64,000 nucleotides of DNA from Clostridiaceae bacterium (GCA_012840085.1 DUMB01000090.1:37298-101297); one strand, 5' to 3'; positions 1-11,219 are shown, numbered from the stretch's first letter. Notes: generated from the sequence alone by a model not told the origin. Program-made: numbers and translations.

Positions 1-828
<828 letters not shown>

Positions 829-840
829 TTATCTCCCTCC

Positions 841-3800
841 TTAAAGGTCTTCATCGTCAATATCAAGGGTATCATCAAAACTGTCATCATCCTGCTCGAA
901 GAGTTCATCAACAAGATTTTCGTCAAGGTTTCCTGCGTCGCTTAGATCATCCAGATCATAATCATCTAAATCGTCCAAATCATCTTCTAATGGCTCATCG
1001 GTAATATCGTCACTATAATCATCATCAAATGGAATTTCGTCCTCTCTGCCTTCGATATTGACATTAAGCTCTTCAAGTTCATCATCAACTGATTCCTTGA
1101 TAGTAATTTCTTCACGTTCTTCTGAGAATACCTTGACATCAAGCGCAAGGCTCTGCAGCTCTTTTATCAATACCTTGAATGATTCAGGAATTCCGGGTTC
1201 AGGAACATTTTCGCCCTTAACAATAGCTTCGTATGTCTTGACCCTACCTACAACGTCGTCAGATTTTACAGTCAATATTTCCTGCAAGGTATAAGCAGCA
1301 CCGTAAGCTTCAAGAGCCCATACTTCCATCTCTCCGAACCTCTGTCCGCCGAACTGGGCTTTTCCTCCAAGAGGCTGCTGCGTAACAAGTGAATAAGGTC
1401 CTGTAGAACGTGCATGTATCTTATCGTCAACAAGGTGTGCAAGTTTCAGGAAGTACATGTATCCTACTGTTACTCTATTGTCAAAAGGTTCTCCGGTCCT
1501 TCCGTCATACAGGACAGACTTACCGTCTTCAGGAAGGCCTGCCAACCTGAGAGTTTCAATTATGTCCTCTTCGCTGGCTCCATCAAATACAGGAGTTGCA
1601 ATCTCCCATCCAAGTGCTTTTGCAGCATAACCCAGATGGACCTCCAGCACCTGACCAATATTCATACGTGAAGGAACACCCAGCGGATTCAAAACAATCT
1701 CGAGGGGCGTACCGTCAGGAAGGAATGGCATATCTTCCTCCGGAAGAATCCTTGAAATAACACCCTTGTTTCCATGTCTTCCAGCCATCTTGTCTCCAAC
1801 AGATATTTTTCTTTTTTGCGCTATATATACCCTGACAAGCTCATTCACGCCTGGTGGCAGTTCGTCACCGTTTTCCCTGGTAAACACTTTAACATCAACT
1901 ACTATACCTGATTCACCATGAGGTACTCTCAGTGACGTGTCTCTTACCTCTCTTGCCTTTTCTCCGAATATTGCCCTCAAAAGTCTTTCTTCAGCTGTAA
2001 GCTCAGTTTCTCCCTTTGGAGTTACCTTACCAACCAAAATATCTCCTGCTCTGACTTCTGCACCAATTCTGATAATTCCCCTGTCATCAAGATCCTTTAA
2101 TGTATCTTCACCGACATTGGGAATATCCCTGGTAATCTCTTCAGGTCCCAGTTTGGTATCTCTGGCTTCAGCTTCATATTCTTCTATATGAATGGATGTA
2201 AATGTGTCATCCTTAACAAGTTTCTCGCTAATCAGAATAGCGTCCTCATAGTTGTAACCTTCCCAGGTCATAAATCCAACCAGGACGTTCTTGCCGAGAG
2301 CTATTTCGCCCTCATCAGTAGACGGACCGTCAGCTATGACATCGCCTTTTTCCACTACGTCACCTTTCTTGACCAGCGGTCTCTGGTTAATACAGGTACC
2401 CTGGTTGGAACGCATATATTTTAGAAGTTTATATTGATCTCTCTTTCCATCCTTGGTCCTGATTATAATTTCTCTCGCTGATACTTTCTCAACTGTACCG
2501 GAATTTTTTGCAACCACAACAACTCCGGAATCAATGGCTGCCTTATACTCAATACCTGTACCGATTATAGGAGCCTCAGTCTTTATCAAAGGAACAGCCT
2601 GACGCTGCATGTTGGAACCCATCAATGCACGGTTTGCGTCATCATTCTCGAGGAATGGAATCATAGCCGTAGCAACTGAAACAACCTGTTTAGGCGACAC
2701 GTCCATGAAGTCAACTTTTTCTCTTTCGACTTCAGGGAACTCATCCATGTACCTACAAAGCACTTTTTTGTTTATGAACCTGTTCTCTTCATCAAGAGGC
2801 TCGTTTGCCTGAGCAACAATATATTGGTCCTCTTCATCTGCAGTCAGGTATACTATTTCATCAGTTACAACGCCACGTTCCTTGTCAACTTTTCTATAAG
2901 GAGCTTCGATAAAGCCATATTCATTTACTCTGGCATAAGTACTCAATGAGCCTATAAGACCAATGTTAGGTCCTTCAGGAGTCTCTATAGGACACATACG
3001 GCTATAGTGTGAATGGTGTACGTCTCTTACTTCAAAGCCTGCTCTCTCTCTGCTTAAGCCTCCCGGTCCCAGTGCACTCAATCTTCTCTTATGAGTAAGT
3101 TCTGCCAACGGATTTGTCTGATCCATAAACTGGGACAACTGGCTGCTACCGAAAAACTCTTTTATTGCAGCAGCAACCGGCCTTATATTTATAAGAGCCT
3201 GGGGAGTAACAATATCTATATCCTGTATTGTCATTCTTTCCCTTACTACTCTTTCCATTCTTGCAAGACCAATTCTGAACTGGTTTTGCAAAAGTTCGCC
3301 AACTGAACGCAGCCTTCTGTTTCCAAGATGGTCTATGTCATCAATATACCCAATACCATAGCTTAAGCCAATTATATAGCTTATTGAAGAAATAATATCA
3401 TCTGGCGTAATGTGTTTGGGTATCAAATTATCTATATTTTCCTTTAAGGCTCTCTTGATATCCTTTGGATCACTGTTCTCTTCCAATATTTTTGAAAGCA
3501 CGTCAAAATGTACCTTCTCGTTAATGTTAAGGTCTTCTATATCGAAATCTATATATTCTTTTATATCAACAGTATTATTGCCTATAACCTTTATCTTTTT
3601 CCCGTCGATATTGACAACAACACTGTTTATGCCGCAATTCTGGATCTTTACAGCGGTCTCCTTGTCTATTTTTTCATCTTCTGCAACTATTATTTCACCG
3701 GTATGCGGATCTACTATATTTTCTCCGGCTCTAAACCCGGATATCCTTGAAGCTAATGAAAGTTTTTTATTGAACTTAAATCTGCCCACCTTTGCAAGGT

Positions 3801-4593
3801 CATATCTCTTTGGATCAAAGAAGAGATTATGCAATAGCGAGCGGGCACTTTCAACTGTAGGAGGTTCTCCCGGTCTTAACCTTTTATATATTTCAAGGAG
3901 TCCCTCATCAGCTGTTTTTGCATTGTCCTTCTGAATGGTCGCCAGTATTCTCTCGTCTTCTCCTAAAAGCTCAGTTATCTCTATGTCTGTTCCATAGCCG
4001 AGAGCTCTTATCAATACGGTAATTGGAAGCTTTCTTGTCCTGTCGATTCTTACTGAAATGACATCATTTGAGTCTGTCTCGTATTCCAGCCATGCTCCTC
4101 TATTAGGTATAACGGTATTTGAATAAAGTTTCTTACCGGTCTTATCAATTTTCATTGCATAATAAATACCAGGTGACCTTACCAGCTGACTTACTATTAC
4201 TCTTTCGGCACCATTGATTATAAATGTACCGTTTTCAGTCATAAGAGGGAAATCTCCCATAAAAATTTCCTGCTCTTTTACTTCACCTGTTTCCTTATTA
4301 ATAAGTCGCACTTTAACCTTCAGCGGAGCCGAATATGTGGCATCTCTCTCTTTACACTCCTCTACGCTGTATTTCGGCTTATCAGAAATGGAGTAATCCA
4401 CAAACTCGAGAATAAGATTACCGGTATAATCCGTAATGGGAGAAACATCCCTGAAAACTTCCCTTAATCCTTCTTGTAAAAAGTTTTTGTAAGAGTTTTT
4501 CTGAATCTCGATCAGATTGGGCATGTCAAGAACTTCTTCAATTTTCGAATAGCTCATTCTGGTATTCCTACCCAATTTAACGGGATGTACCAT
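841..4593 (-). CDS. rpoB: RNA polymerase beta subunit
   Basis: Full-length beta subunit of 1250 residues, the partner of beta' in the catalytic core and the target of rifamycins. The fork/rifampicin region ([30 protein letters not shown]) and the C-terminal [19 protein letters not shown] block are intact. The residues usually mutated in rifampicin resistance look wild type. The start has GAGGTGAT about 8 nt upstream. About 90 C-terminal residues beyond the conserved core are almost entirely acidic (runs of D and E), making this protein longer than the roughly 1190-residue Bacillus form. It is transcribed with rpoC from its own promoter near 5.1 kb. Confidence 0.98.
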   Translation of the reverse strand: MVHPVKLGRNTRMSYSKIEEVLDMPNLIEIQKNSYKNFLQEGLREVFRDVSPITDYTGNLILEFVDYSISDKPKYSVEECKERDATYSAPLKVKVRLINKETGEVKEQEIFMGDFPLMTENGTFIINGAERVIVSQLVRSPGIYYAMKIDKTGKKLYSNTVIPNRGAWLEYETDSNDVISVRIDRTRKLPITVLIRALGYGTDIEITELLGEDERILATIQKDNAKTADEGLLEIYKRLRPGEPPTVESARSLLHNLFFDPKRYDLAKVGRFKFNKKLSLASRISGFRAGENIVDPHTGEIIVAEDEKIDKETAVKIQNCGINSVVVNIDGKKIKVIGNNTVDIKEYIDFDIEDLNINEKVHFDVLSKILEENSDPKDIKRALKENIDNLIPKHITPDDIISSISYIIGLSYGIGYIDDIDHLGNRRLRSVGELLQNQFRIGLARMERVVRERMTIQDIDIVTPQALINIRPVAAAIKEFFGSSQLSQFMDQTNPLAELTHKRRLSALGPGGLSRERAGFEVRDVHHSHYSRMCPIETPEGPNIGLIGSLSTYARVNEYGFIEAPYRKVDKERGVVTDEIVYLTADEEDQYIVAQANEPLDEENRFINKKVLCRYMDEFPEVEREKVDFMDVSPKQVVSVATAMIPFLENDDANRALMGSNMQRQAVPLIKTEAPIIGTGIEYKAAIDSGVVVVAKNSGTVEKVSAREIIIRTKDGKRDQYKLLKYMRSNQGTCINQRPLVKKGDVVEKGDVIADGPSTDEGEIALGKNVLVGFMTWEGYNYEDAILISEKLVKDDTFTSIHIEEYEAEARDTKLGPEEITRDIPNVGEDTLKDLDDRGIIRIGAEVRAGDILVGKVTPKGETELTAEERLLRAIFGEKAREVRDTSLRVPHGESGIVVDVKVFTRENGDELPPGVNELVRVYIAQKRKISVGDKMAGRHGNKGVISRILPEEDMPFLPDGTPLEIVLNPLGVPSRMNIGQVLEVHLGYAAKALGWEIATPVFDGASEEDIIETLRLAGLPEDGKSVLYDGRTGEPFDNRVTVGYMYFLKLAHLVDDKIHARSTGPYSLVTQQPLGGKAQFGGQRFGEMEVWALEAYGAAYTLQEILTVKSDDVVGRVKTYEAIVKGENVPEPGIPESFKVLIKELQSLALDVKVFSEEREEITIKESVDDELEELNVNIEGREDEIPFDDDYSDDITDEPLEDDLDDLDDYDLDDLSDAGNLDENLVDELFEQDDDSFDDTLDIDDEDL

Positions 4594-5085
4594 TAAATAT
4601 CACCTCGTCAGTCATGATTTTGTGTTAATACTTCCAAGCCAATTACTTACACTTAAAATGCTTGCTTAACGACTTCCGTGTTTCTATGTACAATTAAGAC
4701 ATAAACAATAAAATAACCCTGCCGGTATGTTTTATATTTAACAAAATTCAAATTTCAACCATCCACCCGACATGCTTTATTGTTATGCCTTAAGCGTTCC
4801 ATCTTATTTATTTATAACCTGCTACATTCAATCACGGTAAACAAGCTTGTTTGTCAGCACTTCCTGTATATGTCAAGTTATTTTTTGGCTTTATTTGTAG
4901 CCAGTCATTGTATAAATTAATAAAAAAAACATATAATATTTGTAATAGATAAATTTGCAGCTATTAAAATATTATTAACAATTATTGTCTTATTTATTCC
5001 CATATGTTATAATTAAACTGTACTAAGCAGTAATTGCATACATTACAAGAAAAATTTGACATATGGACTCGGAATTATAACGCAG
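4594..5085 (-). other. Long untranslated leader of rpoBC
   Basis: About 490 nt lie between the inferred transcription start and rpoB. The stretch is AT-rich with no credible reading frame. It contains a short palindrome (AAACAAGCTTGTTT near 4837-4850) but no riboswitch family I recognise. A leader this long could carry post-transcriptional control of beta synthesis, but that is inference from length alone. Confidence 0.4.
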
Positions 5086-5091
5086 TATATA

Positions 5092-5120
5092 ATTCTAACA
5101 TAGTTCAATAAACTTGTCAA
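5092..5120 (-). promoter_or_regulatory. Sigma-A promoter of rpoBC
   Basis: On the minus strand TTGACA (5115-5120) is separated by exactly 17 nt from TAGAAT (5092-5097). This is a near-perfect housekeeping promoter. It lies just downstream of the rplL terminator, so rpoBC can be expressed independently of rplJL. Confidence 0.8.
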
Positions 5121-5192
5121 TTATTTTATTTTTTATGTTTAATACTTTATTTTAGCTGTTCTTTGTGGTTAGAAATTATTTTATATATACAG

Positions 5193-5223
5193 CAAAAAGC
5201 CCCGTTTGTTAACGGGGTTTTTC
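5193..5223 (-). terminator. Intrinsic terminator after rplL (bidirectional)
   Basis: CCCCGTT and AACGGGG (5200-5206 and 5211-5217) pair around a TGTT loop. T runs follow on both strands, so it can end transcripts from either side. It closes the rplJ-rplL transcript. Confidence 0.85.
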
Positions 5224-5253
5224 TTATTATCTGTCGAATATAACAATCAATTA

Positions 5254-5640
5254 TTATTTTATTTCTATTGTAGCTCCAACTTCCTTGAATTTTGCTTCTA
5301 TTGAAGTAGCTTCTTCTTTTGAAACATTTTCTTTTATTGGCTTTGGAGCTCCATCAACGAGATCCTTAGCTTCTTTCAGACCAAGACCTGTTACTTCTCT
5401 TACAACTTTGATAACCTTAATCTTTTCTGGTCCAACGTCCTTCAAAATAACATCAAACTCAGTCTTTTCTTCAACTGCAGGAGCTGCTCCGCCAGCTGCA
5501 GGTGCTGCTGCTGCAACAGCTACAGGTGCTGCTGCTGATACTCCGAATTCCTCTTCGAGAGCCTTTACTAATTCTGAAAGTTCAAGCACTGTTAATGCCT
5601 TAACGTCTTCAATTAATTTTAAAATTTTTTCACTTGCCAT
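5254..5640 (-). CDS. rplL: 50S ribosomal protein L7/L12
   Basis: The 128-residue stalk protein L7/L12 forms the flexible dimers that recruit translation factor GTPases. The sequence shows the N-terminal dimerization helix, an Ala/Pro/Gly-rich hinge (about residues 35-57) and the C-terminal factor-binding domain with [21 protein letters not shown] precedes the start by about 11 nt. It is downstream of rplJ, its binding partner, and is followed by a strong terminator. Confidence 0.98.
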   Translation of the reverse strand: MASEKILKLIEDVKALTVLELSELVKALEEEFGVSAAAPVAVAAAAPAAGGAAPAVEEKTEFDVILKDVGPEKIKVIKVVREVTGLGLKEAKDLVDGAPKPIKENVSKEEATSIEAKFKEVGATIEIK

Positions 5641-5765
5641 ATTTATTCATACCTCCATATTTTTTTAATCAATTAATAATTTAAATAGTTTAAAATAAGA
5701 TAGTTTAAATTAAGTATAGATAGTTTAAATTAGTTAAACAAATAATACTTAAGCTGCAAAGCAAA

Positions 5766-6305
5766 TTAAGTATTTGCTGATGCCTTTTTCTCTGCTATAG
5801 CATTTAATGCTACTACAAGACCTCTTATGTTTCCGTTTAATACGTTTACGAGGCCTGCAATTGGAGCATTGAAACCACCAAGAACCCTTGCGATAAGAAC
5901 CTCTCTGGGTGGCAAATCTGCAAGTTCTTTGATGGCATTGATGTCTACAACTTTACCTTCAACAATACCTGTTTTAATTTCAAGCTTGTCAAACTTCTTG
6001 GCATACTCAGATATAATCTTAGCAGGTGCTACAGGATCAGTATCACTGAACGCCATTGCTGTCGGACTGTTAAAATAAGAATCAATGCCTTCGTGACCGT
6101 TTTCCTTTAAAGCAAATTTAACAAGTGTATTCTTTACAACCTTGTATTGAACTCCCGCTTCTCTAAGAGCCTTTCTCATTTGAGTATCCTGTTCAACAGT
6201 AAGGCCTCTGTAATCAGCAAAAACTATACTTTTTGCATTAGCAATCTTTTCAGTAAGATCTTGGACTATTTCTTTCTTTTTTTGGAGTTTGGCTTCGCTA
6301 GGCAC
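5766..6305 (-). CDS. rplJ: 50S ribosomal protein L10
   Basis: L10 (179 residues) anchors L7/L12 dimers to 23S rRNA at the stalk base. The N-terminal RNA-binding domain (KSIVFADYRGLTVEQ) and the C-terminal helix that binds L12 are present. The gene is preceded by a typical L10 leader with an attenuator and followed about 125 nt later by rplL. Autoregulation by the L10-L12 complex on the leader is expected from the family. Confidence 0.98.
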   Translation of the reverse strand: MPSEAKLQKKKEIVQDLTEKIANAKSIVFADYRGLTVEQDTQMRKALREAGVQYKVVKNTLVKFALKENGHEGIDSYFNSPTAMAFSDTDPVAPAKIISEYAKKFDKLEIKTGIVEGKVVDINAIKELADLPPREVLIARVLGGFNAPIAGLVNVLNGNIRGLVVALNAIAEKKASANT

Positions 6306-6331
6306 TAAACATCCACCTCCCTCGTTCTGTT

Positions 6332-6375
6332 ATAAAATAATAAACCCTTTGTATGCACATAGACACACAAAGGGT
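6332..6375 (-). terminator. Attenuator hairpin in the rplJ leader
   Basis: On the minus strand ACCCTTTGT (from 6375) pairs with ACAAAGGGT (6344-6352) and is followed by TTATTATTTT. This intrinsic terminator lies about 25 nt before the L10 start codon, the usual attenuator position in Firmicute L10 leaders. Confidence 0.8.
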
Positions 6376-6497
6376 ATTAACCTTCCACTTAATGATTAAT
6401 CACACCTCGGCTGGCAGGCACTGGGGCCAATTACGCCGTACAGGTTTGTCCCTGTACTGACACCAACTGTCTATGGCGATACAATATTTAATTAACA
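6376..6497 (-). promoter_or_regulatory. L10 leader (autoregulatory mRNA structure)
   Basis: The region between the rplJ promoter and the attenuator reads on the minus strand as a GC-richer stem-rich segment within AT-rich DNA. It contains paired blocks such as GTACAGGGACAAACCTGTAC and GCCCCAGTGCCTGCC. Position and size match the known L10(L12)4 binding leader, in which protein binding favours the downstream terminator. I assign it by context and overall form, not by a covariance-model search. Confidence 0.7.
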
Positions 6498-6503
6498 ATA
6501 AAC

Positions 6504-6532
6504 ATATTACTATATAACAAATATTTTGTAAA
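6504..6532 (-). promoter_or_regulatory. Sigma-A promoter of rplJ-rplL
   Basis: TTTACA (6527-6532) and TAATAT (6504-6509) on the minus strand are spaced by 17 nt. They would start transcription at the 5' edge of the L10 leader. Confidence 0.65.
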
Positions 6533-6611
6533 GCTAAATTATAATTATTTTTTACATTCAACTTTTTTATATTCAACCGGTTTTATATCCAAACGGATTA
6601 ACAACCAATCA

Positions 6612-7307
6612 TTAATCTAATACTTTCTGAGGATTTATCTTTATTCCAGGTCCCATAGTGGTTGAAATAACAACACTCTTAAGATACTGACCTTTTGCTG
6701 CGGCAGGCTTTGCCTTTATTAATGCTTCTAAAAGGGTCTTGAAGTTATCATGAAGCTTTTCGGTTCCAAATGAAACCTTTCCTATAGGACAATGGATAAT
6801 GTTACTCTTGTCAAGCCTGTACTCAATCTTACCGGCTTTAATATCAGCTATGGCCTTTGCTACGTCCATTGTAACTGTACCAGCCTTGGGGTTTGGCATT
6901 AACCCTTTTGGTCCGAGCAGCTTACCAAGTCTTCCGACAACTCCCATCATATCAGGAGTTGCTACTACAACATCAAAATCAAACCAGTTTTCATTCTGTA
7001 TCTTAGCTACAAGATCTTCTGCTCCTACATATTCTGCGCCTGCATCTTCCGCTTCTTTTGCCTTTTCGCCTTTTGCGAATACAAGCACTCTTACTGTTTT
7101 TCCTGTTCCATGCGGAAGAACTACAGCACCTCTAACCTGCTGGTCAGCATGTCTGGAGTCAACTCCAAGCCTTACATGAGCCTCTACAGTCTCATCGAAC
7201 TTAGCTTTTGCAATCTTTTGAGCAAGCTCAATAGCTTCTGTAGGTTCATATAATTTAAATTTATCTACAAGCTTTGCGCTTTCTAAATATTTCTTTCCTC
7301 TTTTCAT
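6612..7307 (-). CDS. rplA: 50S ribosomal protein L1
   Basis: L1 (231 residues from the preferred start) binds 23S rRNA at the mobile L1 stalk and helps release deacylated tRNA. The sequence has the [14 protein letters not shown] and [18 protein letters not shown] motifs of the family. The ATG at 7307 is preferred over one 9 nt upstream because GAAGGAG directly abuts the upstream ATG but sits about 9 nt from this one. It follows rplK by 82 nt in the rpmG-secE-nusG-rplK-rplA unit. Confidence 0.97.
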   Translation of the reverse strand: MKRGKKYLESAKLVDKFKLYEPTEAIELAQKIAKAKFDETVEAHVRLGVDSRHADQQVRGAVVLPHGTGKTVRVLVFAKGEKAKEAEDAGAEYVGAEDLVAKIQNENWFDFDVVVATPDMMGVVGRLGKLLGPKGLMPNPKAGTVTMDVAKAIADIKAGKIEYRLDKSNIIHCPIGKVSFGTEKLHDNFKTLLEALIKAKPAAAKGQYLKSVVISTTMGPGIKINPQKVLD

Positions 7308-7389
7308 CCTATTCATCTCCTTCGTGGTAATTTTATTACGGGATAAATCCCTCCCACTAGTAAATTCAAACTTTCTACGTCAGTTTGAA

Positions 7390-7815
7390 TTACTCTTTAA
7401 CAACAATGCCCATACTTCTTGCAGTACCGGCAATCATTCTCATTGCACTTTCGACATCAGAAGCATTTAAATCAGGCATTTTAAGCTCTGCAATTTTCCT
7501 AATTTCATCCTTGGATATAGTAGCAACTTTTTCTCTGTTTGGCTTTCCGGAACCGCTTTCTATTTTGCAAGCCTTCTTTAGCAGCACTGACGCCGGTGGA
7601 GTCTTTGTAATGAAAGAAAAAGATCTGTCAGCATAAACAGTAATTATAACAGGAATAATCAATCCTGCATCTTTTGCAGTTCTTTCATTAAACTCCTTGC
7701 AAAATCCCATTATGTTAACGCCATGCTGTCCTAAAGCTGGTCCAACCGGTGGAGCCGGAGTTGCCTTTCCTGCAGGAATTTGTAGTTTCACATAGCCAGC
7801 AATTTTTTTAGCCAT
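7390..7815 (-). CDS. rplK: 50S ribosomal protein L11
   Basis: L11 (141 residues) binds the GTPase-associated centre of 23S rRNA. The N-terminal Pro-rich segment [20 protein letters not shown] and the C-terminal RNA-binding domain are intact. The start at MAKKIAGY matches the family and is preceded by GGGAGGTGG. A longer in-frame start would add nine residues with no ribosome binding site. It lies 47 nt after nusG. Confidence 0.97.
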   Translation of the reverse strand: MAKKIAGYVKLQIPAGKATPAPPVGPALGQHGVNIMGFCKEFNERTAKDAGLIIPVIITVYADRSFSFITKTPPASVLLKKACKIESGSGKPNREKVATISKDEIRKIAELKMPDLNASDVESAMRMIAGTARSMGIVVKE

Positions 7816-7862
7816 AACTATCCACCTCCCAATTTTGTGCACTTACACGTGCCAAGTATTAC

Positions 7863-8396
7863 TTATAGTTTTTGTATCTGAGCAAGTTCCAATTCAACAG
7901 GTGTCTCCCTGCCAAACATGGACACAGCTACTCTTACCTTCTTCTTCTCCAAGTTTATTTCTTCAACCTCTCCAATGAAGTTTTCCAAAGGTCCAGAAAT
8001 AACTCTCACGCTATCGCCAACCTCATAGTCAACAACAGGAGCAAATTCTTCCACACCCATGTTCTTGATCTCTTCATCGGTTAAGGGAACAGGTTTGGAA
8101 CCTGGCCCGACAAAGCCTGTTACGCCTCTTGTGTTTCTGACAACGTACCATGATTCGTCGGTCATTATCATCTTCACAAGCACATAACCTGGAAAAACTT
8201 TACGAAGAATAGCTTTCTTTTTTCCATCTTTGATTTCAATTTGTTCTTCCATTGGAACAATAATATCCAGTATATAGTCCTGAAGGCCTCTGTTTTCAAC
8301 AATTTTCTCCAAATTGGCCTTGACCTTGTTCTCATACCCGGAATAAGTATGGACTACATACCATTTTGGGGTATCAGGAGTATCATTAGGAAGCAT
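7863..8396 (-). CDS. nusG: Transcription termination/antitermination factor NusG
   Basis: NusG (177 residues) binds the beta' clamp and modulates pausing and termination, with a C-terminal KOW domain that contacts Rho or S10. The NGN domain (KWYVVHTYSGYENKVKANLE), the FPGYVLVKM motif and the KOW segment (GDSVRVISGPLENFIGEV) are clear. The ATG at 8396 is chosen because an ATG 9 nt upstream sits only 2 nt from AGGAGG. It lies between secE and rplK, as in most bacteria. Confidence 0.97.
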   Translation of the reverse strand: MLPNDTPDTPKWYVVHTYSGYENKVKANLEKIVENRGLQDYILDIIVPMEEQIEIKDGKKKAILRKVFPGYVLVKMIMTDESWYVVRNTRGVTGFVGPGSKPVPLTDEEIKNMGVEEFAPVVDYEVGDSVRVISGPLENFIGEVEEINLEKKKVRVAVSMFGRETPVELELAQIQKL

Positions 8397-8418
8397 TAAA
8401 TACATGTCCTCCTTTTTA

Positions 8419-8643
8419 TCACTTTAACAAAGTCAACTCTAAAACCTTAGTCAGACCAAAATCAACCAGCCAGATAATAATTCCTACTACCAGGCAGAAA
8501 AATAGTACTGTCAACGTATTGTTGACCATCTGTTGTTTAGTTGGCCATATAACTTTCTTGAGTTCACTTCTAGTGTCTTTAAAAAACCTGACAAATTTTT
8601 TCCGGGCATTAGCAAATTTTGATACTTTTACATTATCAGCCAT
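8419..8643 (-). CDS. secE: Preprotein translocase subunit SecE
   Basis: SecE (74 residues) is the small clamp subunit that stabilizes SecY. It has a cytosolic amphipathic helix ending in ELKKVIWPTKQQ, the signature of the family, then one membrane segment (about residues 42-62). The ATG at 8643 is preferred to an upstream GTG because GGAG lies about 11 nt before it and only 2 nt before the GTG. The gap to nusG is 22 nt. Confidence 0.96.
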   Translation of the reverse strand: MADNVKVSKFANARKKFVRFFKDTRSELKKVIWPTKQQMVNNTLTVLFFCLVVGIIIWLVDFGLTKVLELTLLK

Positions 8644-8696
8644 AAAACCCACATCTCCGTTTGGTTATTTTGGTTTATTGTTATTTTATCATTTGG

Positions 8697-8846
8697 TTAT
8701 TTTGTTTCTTTGTGTAAAGTATGCTTATGACAGAATTTGCAATATTTCTTCATTTCCAATCTATCAGGGTCGTTCTTCTTGTTCTTCATCGTAATATAGT
8801 TTCTCTGTTTGCAATCGGTACAAGCCAAAGTAATCTTTACTCTCAT
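8697..8846 (-). CDS. rpmG: 50S ribosomal protein L33
   Basis: A short gene of 49 codons found by direct translation: it begins [20 protein letters not shown] and ends [10 protein letters not shown]. Cysteines at 9, 12, 36 and 39 form the zinc ribbon of the C+ form of L33. It is the first gene of the rpmG-secE-nusG-rplK-rplA unit, 53 nt before secE. GAGGTG lies about 10 nt upstream of the ATG. No tRNA-Trp gene separates it from secE. Confidence 0.95.
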   Translation of the reverse strand: MRVKITLACTDCKQRNYITMKNKKNDPDRLEMKKYCKFCHKHTLHKETK

Positions 8847-8914
8847 GATATATACACCTCTATAGCTATACTAATTTTGACATAAAAAAAAAAGACCTTC
8901 ACACAAGCATAAAT

Positions 8915-8943
8915 AATTTAACATACATTAAAAAAAAAGTCAA
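8915..8943 (-). promoter_or_regulatory. Sigma-A promoter of rpmG-secE-nusG-rplK-rplA
   Basis: TTGACT (8938-8943) and TAAATT (8915-8920) on the minus strand with a 17-nt spacer that is mostly T. The predicted start lies about 60 nt before rpmG. Confidence 0.6.
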
Positions 8944-9035
8944 TATTTCATTAAAATTTATTTACTTTACTAGCGAATTTCTCCCAAATTTTAGCTATAA
9001 TACAATATTTCTTTTTGGGATATTTCTTTCCTTTC

Positions 9036-9169
9036 CCATTGAGGCTTTCAGAATTCATTTCCAAAAGCCTCAACGGAAAAAATTCTGGCTTTGCTTTCAT
9101 TGATTCTCCCGTTGAGGCTTCCGGGGTTTATTACCGAAGGCCTCAACGGAGCAAGCCGCAACGTTGCGG
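9036..9169. repeat. Two related inverted repeats plus a 14-bp palindrome downstream of the BNR hydrolase gene
   Basis: Two hairpins share the arm GTTGAGGCTT/AAGCCTCAAC: 9036-9076 and 9109-9149. The second has a stem of about 12 bp. A perfect palindrome CCGCAACGTTGCGG follows at 9156-9169. They lie between the 3' end of the hydrolase gene and the rpmG promoter, so they may end transcription. No T run follows any of them, so a Rho-independent role is uncertain. The remaining intergenic DNA up to 8847 is A/T runs. Confidence 0.6.
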
Positions 9170-9179
9170 TTAATCTGTG

Positions 9180-11219
9180 TTATTTCAATATTTTAAATGT
9201 GGCGTCGTTTTTATCCAGATCTGTTGATATGGTTGTCATCCACATCAGTCCATCTCTATGCCTCATATACTGCCCTGGGAAATTATATGCCTCAAAAGAA
9301 TACATGGAACTGTCCGCCAGCCCGGGTTTAATTCTCCAGGTTGCATCCGCCTTGAACAAAGCTGTATCACTCTTTGGATCAATCCATACCTGCCCGTCTC
9401 TGTGTCTCAGGAAATATCCCGGACGATTTACAGATTCAAAGGATACGCAACTTGAATCAGCAAGCCCCGGTACAATTTTCCACTCTGAATCCTGGAAAGG
9501 TGTGGTTCGGAAATCGTCTCTGTGACTGATTTGAACTCTATAGTTTGAGTGGCGTACAAATGTATTTGTTATATTTTTTGACTCCAGCCTTACTATATTA
9601 TCCTGCTCAACTTTCCATCTCTGACTTGCGCTTCCGTTGTCAATATTCTGGACGACATATGCAGCCGGTGCTGTAGAGCCGCCGCTTACGTCCAAAACCA
9701 GTCCGCTTGCTTTATTGACCAGTTTATAGTAGCCGTTTCCTGTATGAGTGATGGTCCACCGCTGCGGATCCATGCCATTGTCATGCCATTGAATAATCTT
9801 GTTGCCCGGAGTAGACAATCCATTATAATTATCCAAAAGAAGGTTGCTGAACATACATGTCAACTTGTAATACCCATTTCCCATATAATCAGCTTTCCAC
9901 CTTTGTGTATCAAGGCCGTTATCATGCCACTGGCCAATTTGAGTACCTGCCGTAGTCGAACCTCCGAGATCATCCAGGCAAAGTCCGCTGTTTTGATTTG
10001 TCAGTTTATACTGTGCGCCGGATATGATAATACCATGGGAATCTACTATTCCAGTTCCGCACCTGACTTCATTGAAACTGCCGTTGAAAAAGTTATTAAT
10101 CTCTATCAGGGTATTACCTTTGGCAAGGAAAGTACCGCTCCAGCTACTTCCGACACTTTCTCTGCGAAATACTGTAAGCGGAGCATCAATTGTGGTCCAG
10201 GTCGCTCCGTTATCGGTGCTGGTTAAGCATTTGTTTGTAATGCAGGTGTCATTCATTCCCCGAACAAATAATCTGCCATATGTGCTTCCGTCATCCACTA
10301 AAGCTATTTCAGGACACTGAACTGCGTATTGGTTATCACTGGTTTTAACAACGGTGCCCATACTGGTTGCATTTCCCCAGTTGATGCCATCTGTTGAGAT
10401 TTTGAAGCTTATTACACCTTGAGGATAGCTGGGATCGCAATTTATATTTTCAAATGCCATAAAGTAGTTCCCGTTTTTCAGTCTAAGTACTCTTGGCATA
10501 CCTGGACGCCAGCCTGATACTCCCGTAGGTGCATCGTTCTTTCCTACAATTATTGCAAAATTACCCCAGGTAAGGCCTCCATCGTCTGAAATTTCTCTTA
10601 CAATACATTGGTCATAACCAATCTGTCTTTCATCAGAATAGTAGCAAACCAGCCTTCCATCGCTGCTAACTGCAAATTCCGGTTCCCAGACGTTATTACC
10701 TTTTGTTATGCCGTCATTTGTACCACGGGCAGCCAGGGAACTGTGATATTGCCATGTTGCTCCATTATTCGTACTTCTCCATATGTGAATACAATATGGG
10801 CCGGTAGACCAGTCTGTTGTAGCAAATAATATGGTACCGGCAGGGAATTGTCCCAGTTGCTGAGGCAGAACAAACAATCCGGGCATACCCTGTTTCTCCA
10901 CCGGGAAGCCGCCATTTGTTGAAGAATTGAGTTCACTTACAAAACTCCATGTTTTCCCGCCATCCGAGCTTTTGTAGAAATAAAAACTTTTTGCATTGGT
11001 AGACCAGTTTGCAGGTGGAAAGCTTCTCATAAATGTGCAAAGAATGTCGCCATTAGGAAGTACAACAGCTCTCTCATAAAAGCACCTGTTATCCGTAGTG
11101 TTGCCGTAAATAAACGAGCCTGTTACGTCTGCAGCCTGAACGGGTGTCGTGGAAGCAATGCCTAATGCCATTACAAGTGTCAGAATTACCGACAATAAAA
11201 TCTTTCCTTTCTTTAACAT
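9180..11219 (-). CDS. Secreted BNR-fold glycoside hydrolase (GH93-like) with ricin-type lectin and CBM42 modules
   Basis: This 679-residue protein begins with a signal peptide cut near VQA at about residue 29. The catalytic part (about 35-390) has four Asp-box motifs, SSDGGKTW, STNNGATW, SDDGGLTW and STDNGATW. These define a six-bladed sialidase-type propeller. Next is a ricin-type trefoil (about 400-535) with three QRW motifs. Last is a C-terminal AbfB/CBM42 arabinose-binding module (about 540-679) with repeated RHRDG. CBM42 and the neighbouring GH43 gene favour exo-arabinanase (GH93) over sialidase, which is inference. There is no dockerin or sortase motif, so it is probably free in the medium. 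AAAGGAGGG precedes the ATG by about 7 nt. Confidence 0.8.
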   Translation of the reverse strand: MLKKGKILLSVILTLVMALGIASTTPVQAADVTGSFIYGNTTDNRCFYERAVVLPNGDILCTFMRSFPPANWSTNAKSFYFYKSSDGGKTWSFVSELNSSTNGGFPVEKQGMPGLFVLPQQLGQFPAGTILFATTDWSTGPYCIHIWRSTNNGATWQYHSSLAARGTNDGITKGNNVWEPEFAVSSDGRLVCYYSDERQIGYDQCIVREISDDGGLTWGNFAIIVGKNDAPTGVSGWRPGMPRVLRLKNGNYFMAFENINCDPSYPQGVISFKISTDGINWGNATSMGTVVKTSDNQYAVQCPEIALVDDGSTYGRLFVRGMNDTCITNKCLTSTDNGATWTTIDAPLTVFRRESVGSSWSGTFLAKGNTLIEINNFFNGSFNEVRCGTGIVDSHGIIISGAQYKLTNQNSGLCLDDLGGSTTAGTQIGQWHDNGLDTQRWKADYMGNGYYKLTCMFSNLLLDNYNGLSTPGNKIIQWHDNGMDPQRWTITHTGNGYYKLVNKASGLVLDVSGGSTAPAAYVVQNIDNGSASQRWKVEQDNIVRLESKNITNTFVRHSNYRVQISHRDDFRTTPFQDSEWKIVPGLADSSCVSFESVNRPGYFLRHRDGQVWIDPKSDTALFKADATWRIKPGLADSSMYSFEAYNFPGQYMRHRDGLMWMTTISTDLDKNDATFKILK

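Noticed and set aside
8644..8696. tRNA-Trp gene between rpmG and secE
   Set aside because: The gap is only 53 nt and shows no tRNA arms.
9180..11219. Cellulosomal dockerin or cell-wall anchor on the BNR hydrolase
   Set aside because: The C-terminus ends in a CBM42 module with no dockerin repeats, SLH or LPXTG motif.
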